A stretch of DNA of 64,000 bases from an uncultured Clostridia bacterium. GTDB lineage: Bacteria > Bacillota > Clostridia > Oscillospirales > Acutalibacteraceae. The translations under genes and the position numbers were made by a program. Location of the stretch: positions 1-64,000 of the forward strand of contig CAMNST010000002.1 of assembly GCA_946555465.1 (NCBI GenBank), given 5' to 3'. Of the stretch, positions 35,204 to 43,184 are shown one piece after another; the first letter of the stretch is position 1; each line of letters begins with the position of its first letter. Below the pieces are notes generated by a model. The model saw only the letters and a program-made list of their open reading frames with translations, ran no database searches and was not told the DNA's origin.

Positions 35204-35868
35204 TCCTCCTCAACGGTATACCCCACGCCGAAAACAGTTTTGATGATGCCGGCATCATTGCCGAGTTTCTGCCTTATGCGTTTGATATGGGTATCAACAA
35301 CACGAATATCACCTTCGTAATCATAGCCCCATATTTTGGTAAGAATCAGTTCACGGCTTAAAAGAATACCTTTGTTTTCAATCAGATATGAAAGCAGGCG
35401 AAAATCTCTGCTGCCAAGTTTTATCTCTGTATCTTTTACAAACACTTTACCGGCAATTAAGTCAAGCGAAACACCGCCTGCCGTTATTCGGTTATCGGCA
35501 TTGATTTTTTTATATCTTTTTATCATGGATAAAACTTTTTCGTAAAGAACCGAAAGCGGAAAAGGTTTAACAATATAATCGTCACAGCCATTTTTATAAC
35601 CGCTGAGCAAATCCTGTTCTTCACCAAGTGCAGAAAGAAAAAGAATCGGAACATCTGTAAATTTTCTGATTTGCCGGCATGCCTCAAGCCCGTCCATTAC
35701 AGGCATCATAATATCAAGAATAATCAAATCAAAATCAGAATTTTCTGCAAGTTCAAGTGCTTCTTTTCCGTTTTTTGCACAAACTGTGCTTAAACCTTTT
35801 GAAACAAAATAATCATTAATAGGTTCAAGAATAATATTTTCATCATCAGCAATAAGAATTCTGAGCAT
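35200..35868 (-). CDS. OmpR-family response regulator
   Basis: 222 residues. Receiver domain with IADDENII, phospho-acceptor aspartate in DLIILDIMMPVMDGLEACRQI, the switch Ser/Thr in PILFLSALGEE and the lysine in DDYIVKPFPLSVL. The C-terminal winged helix contains ELILTKIWGYDYEGDIRVVDTHIKRIRQKLG. It is the partner of the overlapping kinase gene. A direct repeat with 11-base spacing upstream suggests that it regulates its own promoter. Confidence 0.93.
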   Translation of the reverse strand: MLRILIADDENIILEPINDYFVSKGLSTVCAKNGKEALELAENSDFDLIILDIMMPVMDGLEACRQIRKFTDVPILFLSALGEEQDLLSGYKNGCDDYIVKPFPLSVLYEKVLSMIKRYKKINADNRITAGGVSLDLIAGKVFVKDTEIKLGSRDFRLLSYLIENKGILLSRELILTKIWGYDYEGDIRVVDTHIKRIRQKLGNDAGIIKTVFGVGYTVEEE

Positions 35869-35906
35869 ATTATCACTCCCTTCAAACCTATATTAATAAA
35901 TAATTT

Positions 35907-35922
35907 TGTCAAAATTGTGTCA
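35907..35922 (-). promoter_or_regulatory. Direct repeat TGACA-N6-TGACA upstream of the response regulator
   Basis: On the minus strand two TGACA copies (35922-35918 and 35911-35907) start 11 bases apart, as in Pho-box-type sites bound by OmpR-family dimers. The second copy is part of TTGACA, a possible -35 box, but no good -10 follows at 17 bases. This would fit activation by the regulator itself. Confidence 0.5.
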
Positions 35923-35942
35923 CGAAAACACAGATAAGAATT

Positions 35943-36344
35943 TTATTTTACAAAAAACTTAAAAATATCTTCAATAAAATTTGTTAATGAATAGTCTGTC
36001 ATAATAGAATGTATACTTATTAACATCTGAATTACAAAAAGCAATAAAGAAACATAAAACAAAATCTGACTTTTTTTATATTTTTTCAGATTGCTGTATT
36101 CAACATAAACCATTTCTTTTGATGTTAATTCAGGCTGTTCCTTTTGCTTAGCCTTGTCTCTTGCAATATAGTAAGCCAGAAAACCGAATAAACCAAAGAA
36201 AAATGATAAATCGGTGTATAAACTTTTTGATTTTATATTTCTTATCTCGCAGTCCAAATTAACAGATACCGCCAGAGTAACGGCAGCGGCTAATTGGACA
36301 ATCAATCCGACTGCATAAAAAATCATATTTTTCCTTTCAAACAA
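35943..36344 (-). CDS. Small membrane protein of unknown function
   Basis: 133 residues. Four hydrophobic stretches are visible or partly so: IFYAVGLIVQLAAAVTLAVSV, LSFFFGLFGFLAYYIA, SQILFYVSLLLFVIQMLISI, and a weaker C-terminal stretch. Charged segments DKAKQKEQPELTSKE and YSNLKKYKKS lie between. AAGGA precedes the ATG. It is the last gene of the series starting at the lipoprotein/regulator genes, 12 bases after the pseudouridine synthase. I do not recognise a family. Confidence 0.6.
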   Translation of the reverse strand: MFERKNMIFYAVGLIVQLAAAVTLAVSVNLDCEIRNIKSKSLYTDLSFFFGLFGFLAYYIARDKAKQKEQPELTSKEMVYVEYSNLKKYKKSQILFYVSLLLFVIQMLISIHSIMTDYSLTNFIEDIFKFFVK

Positions 36345-36356
36345 ATTATAATGCTT

Positions 36357-37100
36357 TTACTCTTCCTTCTCTGCCGGATTTGATGAGCGAAGGAGTTTTC
36401 TTACTTCATTGTCTGTAAGTTGTCTTGTTTTTCCTGTCTGCAGCATGCCGAGTTTAACAGGACCGATTGAAACCCTTTTAAGCCTTGCAACTTCAAGATT
36501 AACCGCTTCGCACATTTTTCTTATCTGACGGTTTCTGCCTTCTCTGAGAATGAACTCAAGAACGACTCTGCCCTCTTCTTCTGTTATTATATTTACATCA
36601 CAGGGAGCAGTTTTTCTACCGTCAATTTCAATTCCGTTTCTGAGTTTGTCCAGAATTTCATCATTGACAGACGGTCTGACAGTTACACGGTAAACCTTTG
36701 CATAATTATGCTTAGGATGGGTAAGGGCATTTGCAAAAGAACCGTCATTTGTAAGAATCAGAAGTCCTTCCGAATCTTTGTCAAGTCTGCCAACCGGATA
36801 AACGCGTGCCGGAACATCAACAAGGTCCATAACTGTTTTTCTGCCAAGTTCATCGGAAACCGTGGTAACATAGCCGCGCGGCTTATTCAGCATAATATAA
36901 TACATTCTGTCAACCTTGTTAATTTTTTTTCCTCTTACGGTAACCAAATCCTTTTTGGGATTAACCTTGTCACCGATATGGGCAACATGACCATTGACTT
37001 TAACCTTACCCATCTCAATTAATTCTTCACTTTTTCTTCTGGAGGCAACACCGCACTCCGCCATAAATTTCTGAAGTCTGACATCATTCTTGTTTGACAT
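36357..37100 (-). CDS. rluB: Ribosomal large-subunit pseudouridine synthase, RluB-like
   Basis: 247 residues. An N-terminal S4 RNA-binding domain (VRLQKFMAECGVASRRKSEELIEMGKVKVNG) precedes the RsuA/RluB catalytic domain, with the catalytic aspartate in YPVGRLDKDSEGLLILTNDG and the FILREGRNRQIRKM motif. It modifies 23S rRNA uridines; RluF/RsuA substrates cannot be excluded. It overlaps the upstream carboxypeptidase gene by 17 bases. A pseudouridine synthase after dacB/dacF-type genes is a recurrent arrangement in Firmicutes. Confidence 0.92.
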   Translation of the reverse strand: MSNKNDVRLQKFMAECGVASRRKSEELIEMGKVKVNGHVAHIGDKVNPKKDLVTVRGKKINKVDRMYYIMLNKPRGYVTTVSDELGRKTVMDLVDVPARVYPVGRLDKDSEGLLILTNDGSFANALTHPKHNYAKVYRVTVRPSVNDEILDKLRNGIEIDGRKTAPCDVNIITEEEGRVVLEFILREGRNRQIRKMCEAVNLEVARLKRVSIGPVKLGMLQTGKTRQLTDNEVRKLLRSSNPAEKEE

Positions 37101-38121
37101 AGTAATTTAAATCCTCGTCTGCCTCTATCGGCAGTCTTTCTAATAATTTGTTATGATAATAAACACAGGCCGTTCCGATTTTATCACCTTTTTTTACAGG
37201 TGCATAAACAAACGGATAATAATACAGTTTAACATTAACATCTTCAAGCAGATAATATTCTTTTTTTAAGGAAACCGAAATTTCATTTTTTTGTGCACCG
37301 ACAGCCGGAATTTTAACCGAAGATGAAACCTCTGTTTTTCTATATTTTGATTCACATTCTTTTAAAAGAATTTTATGGTCATTCCAATCATCGGGAGCAT
37401 TTAAAGTTACACATATTAACTTGTTCCCCTCATATTTTTTAGCAGAAACAAGACATCTTCCTGCTTTTTTCGTAAATCCGGTTTTAACTCCGAAAAAATT
37501 TTCGTCCATAGCAAGAAGTTTATTGTGATTATAGACCGTAATTTTATTCTGACCTATCGTAATTTCTGCACTTTTTTTGGAAACAATCTCGCAAAACACA
37601 TCCGACTTGACCGCCGCTGCAGTAAGAAGCGCCATATCATATGCCGTTGAATGGTGATTTTCAGCATCAAGACCCGAGGGCGTAACAAAAAAAGAATTTT
37701 TCATGCCGATTTCTGCAGCACGCCGGTTCATAATAACGGAAAAGCCTTCAATGCTGCCGCTGATAAAATATGCCACAGCATTGGCAGAATCGTTGCCGGA
37801 AGTAAGCATCATACCCGTAACAAGATCATAAAGCGTTAGTTTATCTCCCTCACGAAGCCCAAGAGAAGTGCCTTCTGTTTTGAGCATGGGTGCGGTTATC
37901 TTAACTTGCTCGTTAAGGCGATTGCTTTCTATCGCAATCAGGGCTGTTATTATTTTTGTTGTTGAGGCAATGGCACGCTCTTCATATGCATTTTTTTCAT
38001 ACAGAATTATACCTGTATCTGCATCAATAACAACAGCACTTGTTGCACTGCAGTCAGATGCATAAACGTTCATAGGAAACAAAAAAAGTACAGATAAAAA
38101 TAAAGCAAATTTCTTTAACAA
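37084..38121 (-). CDS. D-alanyl-D-alanine carboxypeptidase, DacF/DacB type
   Basis: The probable start is TTG at 38121, five bases after AGGTGA, giving 345 residues; the next frame start would overlap the ribosome binding site. Signal peptide KKFALFLSVLFLFPMNVYAS. Penicillin-binding-protein motifs: SxxK in IASTTKIITALIAIE, SxN in TSGNDSANAVAYF, and KTG in GVKTGFTKKAGRCLV. A short C-terminal beta domain follows. It trims peptidoglycan stem peptides outside the membrane. Its position after GerW/DUF2953 genes suggests a sporulation-associated DacF or DacB role. Confidence 0.9.
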   Translation of the reverse strand: MLKKFALFLSVLFLFPMNVYASDCSATSAVVIDADTGIILYEKNAYEERAIASTTKIITALIAIESNRLNEQVKITAPMLKTEGTSLGLREGDKLTLYDLVTGMMLTSGNDSANAVAYFISGSIEGFSVIMNRRAAEIGMKNSFFVTPSGLDAENHHSTAYDMALLTAAAVKSDVFCEIVSKKSAEITIGQNKITVYNHNKLLAMDENFFGVKTGFTKKAGRCLVSAKKYEGNKLICVTLNAPDDWNDHKILLKECESKYRKTEVSSSVKIPAVGAQKNEISVSLKKEYYLLEDVNVKLYYYPFVYAPVKKGDKIGTACVYYHNKLLERLPIEADEDLNYYVKQE

Positions 38122-38124
38122 AAT

Positions 38125-38154
38125 AATCACCTACATAAATATATGCAGGTGATT
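38125..38154 (-). promoter_or_regulatory. Hairpin that hides the ribosome binding site of the carboxypeptidase gene
   Basis: On the minus strand AATCACCTGCAT pairs with ATGTAGGTGATT through 12 base pairs (one G-U). The 3-prime arm contains AGGTGA, the only ribosome binding site of the gene starting at 38121. It could also serve as a weak terminator after gerW. Confidence 0.6.
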
Positions 38155-38167
38155 TAAATTTATAATA

Positions 38168-38569
38168 TTATTCTGCTGATGTTTCAGAAGATGTATTCTC
38201 ATCTTTCTTATCTGACTTGAGAAGTTCTGTTACCTTATCAACAAGTTCAGGAATCATTGCAATAGCACGGTCAGCAGATGAAGTGTAATTATTAATCTGC
38301 ATCATTCTGCACTTACCGTTTTCAATAACGATAAAAGCGATAGGCGCGATTGTAACACCGCCACCACCGCCGCCGCCGAAGAGTTCGTTTGGCTGCTTTG
38401 AAGGAAGGTCAGTTCCGCCTGAACCGAAACCATATGAAACCTTTGATACAGGAATAAGTGTTACCCCGCCTGTTACCATAGGCTCACCGATAACAGTTGA
38501 AACATCAACCATATCGCGAAGTCTTTCAAGTGTGCTTTCCATTATTTTGTTTACCGGAGTTTCTTTCAT
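38168..38569 (-). CDS. ytfJ: GerW-family sporulation protein (YtfJ)
   Basis: 133 residues. Family features: NKIMESTLERLRDMVDVSTVIGEP, TLIPVSKVSYGFGSGG, a glycine tract of seven residues, GVTIAPIAFIVI, and a C-terminal helix. GerW/YtfJ proteins occur in endospore formers and affect germination. The acidic tail KKDENTSSETSAE is not conserved. It lies between DUF2953 and the carboxypeptidase gene, a common grouping in Clostridia. Confidence 0.92.
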   Translation of the reverse strand: MKETPVNKIMESTLERLRDMVDVSTVIGEPMVTGGVTLIPVSKVSYGFGSGGTDLPSKQPNELFGGGGGGGVTIAPIAFIVIENGKCRMMQINNYTSSADRAIAMIPELVDKVTELLKSDKKDENTSSETSAE

Positions 38570-38586
38570 AATCTAAATCCCCTTTT

Positions 38587-39363
38587 TTATTTTGCTTTTT
38601 TATTTTGAAGTAAGTTCTTTAAGAACACTATACCCGCTTTTAAAACGACTTTCAGAAGAAGCCCTACGCTGATGCTTGCAATGAACTGAAATTCATATTC
38701 ATTTCTGTCTGCAAGAAAATCAGGCTGAATTACATCGTCATAATTATCAACTTTCATCTGGTTGAGAATAAGACCTTTAACAGGATAATAATACTGGCAG
38801 AGTTTTCCGTATGCACGGCCAATCATATCAGCATCATATCCGCCGACTAATATCATAACATAAAGTGAGTAAATATGTAAACCCCTAATTAACGTTAAAA
38901 TTGCAGAATTTGCTGTTTCAAGCAGATTTGAAACAAGTGAAAGTATGCCGACTATACCCTCATCATTCCAGAGTTTGACAATCGGATTGGCCTTTTTAGC
39001 CTGAGGCATATTTTCGGCGGGTTTCTTTTCAGTTTCCGAATCAACAGGTTTTTCTGTTTTTTCTTCAGTAACTTCTGCCGCCGATGCCGTTACCTTTGCA
39101 GCATTTTTATCTGAAGAATCTGATTTTTTTTCAGATTTTTCTGCTTTCTTATTCTTTTGCTTTTCAGAAACTTCCGCAGCCTTTCTTTCGGGAAAAAGAA
39201 GAAAAGAAATAATTTTTGAAATTTCTATTTCCTTTTCAAAGAAAAGAACACTGAGTTTTGTGCTCCATTTTTTATCATACACCAATGTGATTGTTGCCGA
39301 AAGCGAACAAACTGCAATGATCAGAACTGCAATAACAGCAATGATAATTAAAAACACCTTCAT
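38587..39363 (-). CDS. DUF2953-domain membrane protein
   Basis: 258 residues. An N-terminal membrane helix (VFLIIIAVIAVLIIAVCSLSATI) and a YDKKWSTKLSVLFFEKEIEI segment lead into a highly charged linker rich in Lys, Glu and Ser (about residues 65-125). A conserved C-terminal part follows with LYVMILVGGYDADMIGRAYGKLCQYYYPVKGLI and PDFLADRNEYEFQFIASISVG. DUF2953 proteins are found next to ytfJ and scpAB in spore formers; no biochemical function is established that I know of. Its start overlaps the scpB stop by one base. Confidence 0.85.
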   Translation of the reverse strand: MKVFLIIIAVIAVLIIAVCSLSATITLVYDKKWSTKLSVLFFEKEIEISKIISFLLFPERKAAEVSEKQKNKKAEKSEKKSDSSDKNAAKVTASAAEVTEEKTEKPVDSETEKKPAENMPQAKKANPIVKLWNDEGIVGILSLVSNLLETANSAILTLIRGLHIYSLYVMILVGGYDADMIGRAYGKLCQYYYPVKGLILNQMKVDNYDDVIQPDFLADRNEYEFQFIASISVGLLLKVVLKAGIVFLKNLLQNKKAK

Positions 39364-39974
39364 TACACATCACCCTCCTGTTCTTCTTTATTACGCATAT
39401 CCGAAAAGTCTTCCTGCTGATTATTCTCAAAAAGAGATGTCTGGCTGTCATCTTTCTTTTCTTCCTCTTCGGGAAGTTCAGGTAAATCTTCTAAACTGTT
39501 AAGCGAGAAACAGCGTAAAAATCTGTCTGTTGTACCGTAAACAAGAGGTCTGCCCGGCAAATCAAGCCTTCCCTTTTCCTCAATAAGACCTTTCTGAACA
39601 AGGTTTGAAACAGGACCGGAGCAATCAACACCTCTTATCTGTTCAATAAATGACCTTGTTACGGTTTTATTATACGCCACAATGGCAAGAACTTCAAATG
39701 CAGCCTGAGAAAGCGGCGTATTTTTTTTGATTTCAAGAAGCCCTCTTACCTGCTCACTGTATTCTTCGCAGGTGCACATCTGGTATTTGCCGTCGATTCT
39801 TATAATACGAAGTCCGCCGTCGTTTTCTTCATATTTTGCCTGAAGATAACCGAGTGCCTTTATAACCTCTTCAACCTGAACATTAAGCACCTCTGAAAGT
39901 TTGGAGGGTTCAACAGGGTCGCCCGCTGCAAACAGCATTGCCTCCAGCGATGCTACAAACTCATTACCGTTCAA
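39363..39974 (-). CDS. scpB: Segregation and condensation protein B (ScpB)
   Basis: 203 residues. Two winged-helix domains: FVASLEAMLFAAGDPVEPSKLSEVL, then TPLSQAAFEVLAIVAYNKTVTRSFIEQIRGVDCSGPVSNLVQKGLIEEKGRLDLPGRPLVYGTTDRFLRCF, the signature region. An acidic tail of about 40 residues follows. ScpB dimers join ScpA in the bacterial condensin (SMC-ScpA-ScpB). It overlaps scpA by 11 bases, so synthesis is coupled. Confidence 0.95.
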   Translation of the reverse strand: MNGNEFVASLEAMLFAAGDPVEPSKLSEVLNVQVEEVIKALGYLQAKYEENDGGLRIIRIDGKYQMCTCEEYSEQVRGLLEIKKNTPLSQAAFEVLAIVAYNKTVTRSFIEQIRGVDCSGPVSNLVQKGLIEEKGRLDLPGRPLVYGTTDRFLRCFSLNSLEDLPELPEEEEKKDDSQTSLFENNQQEDFSDMRNKEEQEGDV

Positions 39975-40686
39975 TATTGTCTACCTCATTTACTATCTGA
40001 ACCGAGGGGTTTTGCATTTCACCCTCAATCGTAATCTTTTTTGTTTTTGCAAGTTCAAGAACCGCAAGAAAAGTTGCAACCATATCACTCTTTGTTTGTG
40101 CCTCTTTAAAAAGAGAGAGGAATTTTACTTTTTTCCCGCCGAAAAGTTTTTTCATAACCGTATCAACTTTTGATGCAACGGCAACAAACTTTTTTGCAAC
40201 AATCACTTTAAATGAATCAAGCGGAGGAGGAAGTTTTCTTTTTCCTCTGCCTGCTGCGCTTATATAGGCATTAAGCAGTTCTTCACCCTCGTGAAAACGT
40301 TCGTACGAGTAATTCACATACCCTTCCTGAGGAGGACGCACAAACCGATCAAACCCCTCTGTCTGCTTCGAAAGTTTTTCTGCCATAATTTTACAGTCGC
40401 GGTATTCGATAAGTTCACCGGTGAGTTCTTTTTTTAATATTTCCGCCTCTTCGTGCTTAGGCAGCAGTGACACGGTTTTGATATAGATAAGCCTTGCTGC
40501 CATCTCAAGAAAATCGCCGGCAACATCAAAATCCTGTTCTTTCATCTGCCTTACGTAATCTATATACTGATTAACAAGTTCAACTATAGGTATATCATTA
40601 ATATTCAGTTTATGTTTTGTAATAAGATGCAGAAGCAAATCCATCGGACCTTCAAATACATCTATTTTATAACTTGGCTGATCCAT
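39964..40686 (-). CDS. scpA: Segregation and condensation protein A (ScpA)
   Basis: 240 residues. The kleisin of the SMC complex. The N-terminus YKIDVFEGPMDLLLHLITKHKLNINDIPIVELVNQYIDYV is the SMC-neck-binding domain, DFLEMAARLIYIKTVSLLP follows, and the C-terminal winged helix (FLSLFKEAQTKSDMVATFLAVLELAKTKKITIEG) binds the SMC head. The middle region contacts ScpB. It lies between a site-2 protease gene and scpB, as in many Firmicutes. Confidence 0.95.
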   Translation of the reverse strand: MDQPSYKIDVFEGPMDLLLHLITKHKLNINDIPIVELVNQYIDYVRQMKEQDFDVAGDFLEMAARLIYIKTVSLLPKHEEAEILKKELTGELIEYRDCKIMAEKLSKQTEGFDRFVRPPQEGYVNYSYERFHEGEELLNAYISAAGRGKRKLPPPLDSFKVIVAKKFVAVASKVDTVMKKLFGGKKVKFLSLFKEAQTKSDMVATFLAVLELAKTKKITIEGEMQNPSVQIVNEVDNIER

Positions 40687-40702
40687 AATTCACCTTGTAA
40701 AA

Positions 40703-41371
40703 TTATCCGAATATCAGATTCGGAATAAAAGAAATAATATTCATAAGAATGCCTGATAAAATATAAAGCGGTCTGTCGGCAATACCGGTAAATACAATCA
40801 CCATAAAAGCAATCATAATATATCGTTCATATTTCATAATAGAAAAATATATTTTATCGGGAAGTACAGCCGTCAGTATTCTTGAACCATCAAGAGGAGG
40901 TATCGGAATAAGATTAAACACAGCAAGCATAACATTTACCTGAGCGGCATAATAAAAGAACTGAATGATTGCTGCAACAGTTGCATTATCACCGCTGAAA
41001 GCATTAAGTGCAGACGCAATAAACACACAGATAAAGCCCATTATTACATTTGAGACAGGACCTGCCAGTGATATCAAGGCAAAATCACGTCTCGGGTGTT
41101 TTAATCTTGCCGGATTTACAGGTACAGGCTTGGCGTAACCAAAACCTACAAGAAAAATCATCAGTGTTCCTATAGGGTCAAGATGGGCAAGCGGATTAAT
41201 TGTGAGCCTGCCTTTGAGTCTTGCTGTGTCGTCACCGCATTTATTTGCAACAAAAGCATGTGCAAATTCGTGGATAGGCGTGCAGCAGAATACAACAAAA
41301 CACCTTGAAAGTACATTCATTATTGCCAGCATATATTCGCCGTTTCTGAGCAGTGACAAAATACTAAACAT
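40703..41371 (-). CDS. Site-2 protease family membrane metalloprotease (M50)
   Basis: 222 residues and five or six membrane segments. Zinc motif HExxH in CTPIHEFAHAFVANKCGDDTARLKGRLTINPLAHLDPIGTLMIF; the third metal ligand lies in IPIPPLDGSRIL (the NPDG-like motif, here PPLDG). It resembles SpoIVFB-related M50 peptidases that cleave within the membrane. The close link to scpAB is widespread in Firmicutes; the substrate is not known. Confidence 0.9.
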   Translation of the reverse strand: MFSILSLLRNGEYMLAIMNVLSRCFVVFCCTPIHEFAHAFVANKCGDDTARLKGRLTINPLAHLDPIGTLMIFLVGFGYAKPVPVNPARLKHPRRDFALISLAGPVSNVIMGFICVFIASALNAFSGDNATVAAIIQFFYYAAQVNVMLAVFNLIPIPPLDGSRILTAVLPDKIYFSIMKYERYIMIAFMVIVFTGIADRPLYILSGILMNIISFIPNLIFG

Positions 41372-41383
41372 AACAGTTCACCC

Positions 41384-42205
41384 TTAATCTTTTTTTACGG
41401 CTCTTACCATTCGGTCATTGCCATACATATCTTTTATAACTTCAATATCTTTAAAATTGGTTAAAACAGTTTTAATATCTTCTGCCTGATCCTCGCCGAT
41501 TTCAAGAAACAGAAGTCCGTTTTCATTTAACATATTATACCAATTATCGTTTATTATGCGATAAAAGTCAAGCCCGTCAATTCCCCCGTCAAGTGCCATA
41601 ACCGGTTCTTCAAGCACTTCTTTCTGAAGAAATTTTATATCATCTGATTTTATATACGGCGGATTTGAAATAATAACATCTGCTTTTTTCAAATCACCCG
41701 TATTTTTTATATCACCGCATATCACCTTTGCATTTGCAGTGCCCTCTGCATTTTTCAGCAGATAAAACATAGCGTCTGCACTTTTTTCTATCATATAAAC
41801 GGATGCTTCGGGGCAAACTTTTGCAACACTTACACCTATGCATCCCGAACCTGCACACAAATCATAGACAATGCATTTTCCGATAGACTTAACCGCTTTA
41901 ACGGCAAGTTCAACAAGTTCCTCTGTTTCGGGTCTCGGGATAAGAACCCCTTTGCCGACACAGAATTCACTTTCATAAAAATCCCATTTACCGATAACAT
42001 ACTGAAGCGGTTCACCGCTTTTTACACGCCACAGCAAATCGGCAAAACGTTTCATTATTACATCATCTTCACGGTGCTGTTCAAATTCACTGTTTTTTAT
42101 TCCGTCAAGATGACAAACCAGACAAAGCGATTTGAATTCCGCCTCATCAACACCATTGCAGGAAAGAAAATAAACACCGTAATCATATGCTTCTTTCAGG
42201 GTCAT
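41384..42205 (-). CDS. prmC: Peptide chain release factor N5-glutamine methyltransferase (PrmC)
   Basis: 273 residues. It methylates the glutamine of the GGQ motif in RF1 and RF2. An N-terminal helical domain (LKEAYDYGVYFLSCNGVDEAEFKSLCLVCH) is followed by PLQYVIGKWDFYESEFCVGKGVLIPRPETEELV, SAM motif I in VYDLCAGSGCIGVSVAKVCP and the catalytic NPPY in VIISNPPYIKSDDI. The four-base overlap with the DUF1385 gene upstream indicates coupling. Confidence 0.94.
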   Translation of the reverse strand: MTLKEAYDYGVYFLSCNGVDEAEFKSLCLVCHLDGIKNSEFEQHREDDVIMKRFADLLWRVKSGEPLQYVIGKWDFYESEFCVGKGVLIPRPETEELVELAVKAVKSIGKCIVYDLCAGSGCIGVSVAKVCPEASVYMIEKSADAMFYLLKNAEGTANAKVICGDIKNTGDLKKADVIISNPPYIKSDDIKFLQKEVLEEPVMALDGGIDGLDFYRIINDNWYNMLNENGLLFLEIGEDQAEDIKTVLTNFKDIEVIKDMYGNDRMVRAVKKD

Positions 42206-43173
42206 TTTATCTCATCATCCTCCGGATTATCCGTGATAACCGCTTTTAAAGATTCAATACCGACTTCTATAATTTCATCATCCGGTTCTCTTGTTGTAAG
42301 TCTTTGCATCCATAGTCCGGGGGCAGATAAAATTTTAACAAAAAGATTATCGTGTCTGCCGGCATATTTTATAAATTCATATCCCACGCCCATTACAAAC
42401 GGAAGAAAAGCAAGTTTTAAAAACATCCATAAAACTCTGATTTCGGCAACAGACGGAAATATTTTAGATAAAACCGTACTTATAACAATACTGAAAATCA
42501 GCATTACAAATATAAAAGACGTTCCGCATCTCGGGTGAAAACGTGTGCACTTTTTTACGTTTTCAACAGTTAAATCAAGTCCTGCCTCATAACAGGCAAT
42601 AGACTTATGCTCTGCACCATGATACATAAAAGTTCTTTTAATATCTTTCATTCTGCTGACAAGCGCAATATAAACCACAAAAATAACGATTTTTATAACG
42701 CCTTCTATTGTTCCCTGCCACGGGGTAAGAGAACCGTCTGCAAATGCATTCAGTTTATTGAAAGCAAGAACAGGAAGATAAAAGAAAATAACAAATGCCA
42801 ATGCAAAGCCGAGTATTGTGGCAATACCCATCATAATATCCATAAACTTATCGCCGAGTTTGTCTGTCAGCCACTTTTCAAACTTGTTCATCTCGGCATC
42901 TTCCATATCCTCCATACCGGAGGCTTCTGCCGAATACATAAGCATTTTATAGCCTAATATCATTGATTCAATAAAATTAACTATACCTCTTATTACAGGC
43001 AGACCTAAAAATTTGTATTTATCTCTGATGTGTTTTACTTCATGATGTTTTACAACAATATTTCCGTCACTTTGTCTGACCGCGGTTGCAACACCTTTAG
43101 GCCCCTGCATCATAACACCTTCAATAAGTGCCTGACCGCCTACCGATGTTTTATGTATCTTTTTTTTGCTCAT
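42202..43173 (-). CDS. DUF1385 membrane protein
   Basis: 323 residues. The opening VGGQALIEGVMMQGPKGVATAVRQSDGNIVV is the DUF1385 hallmark, followed by GLPVIRGIVNFIESMILGYKMLMYSAE, three or four membrane segments, and the AEHKSIACYEAGLDLTVENVKKCTRFHPRCGTSFIFVMLI region with conserved His and Cys that could bind metal. DUF1385 genes typically neighbour prmC or prfA in Firmicutes; a link to translation termination is suggested by position only. Confidence 0.9.
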   Translation of the reverse strand: MSKKKIHKTSVGGQALIEGVMMQGPKGVATAVRQSDGNIVVKHHEVKHIRDKYKFLGLPVIRGIVNFIESMILGYKMLMYSAEASGMEDMEDAEMNKFEKWLTDKLGDKFMDIMMGIATILGFALAFVIFFYLPVLAFNKLNAFADGSLTPWQGTIEGVIKIVIFVVYIALVSRMKDIKRTFMYHGAEHKSIACYEAGLDLTVENVKKCTRFHPRCGTSFIFVMLIFSIVISTVLSKIFPSVAEIRVLWMFLKLAFLPFVMGVGYEFIKYAGRHDNLFVKILSAPGLWMQRLTTREPDDEIIEVGIESLKAVITDNPEDDEIK

Positions 43174-43184
43174 ATATTTCAGTC

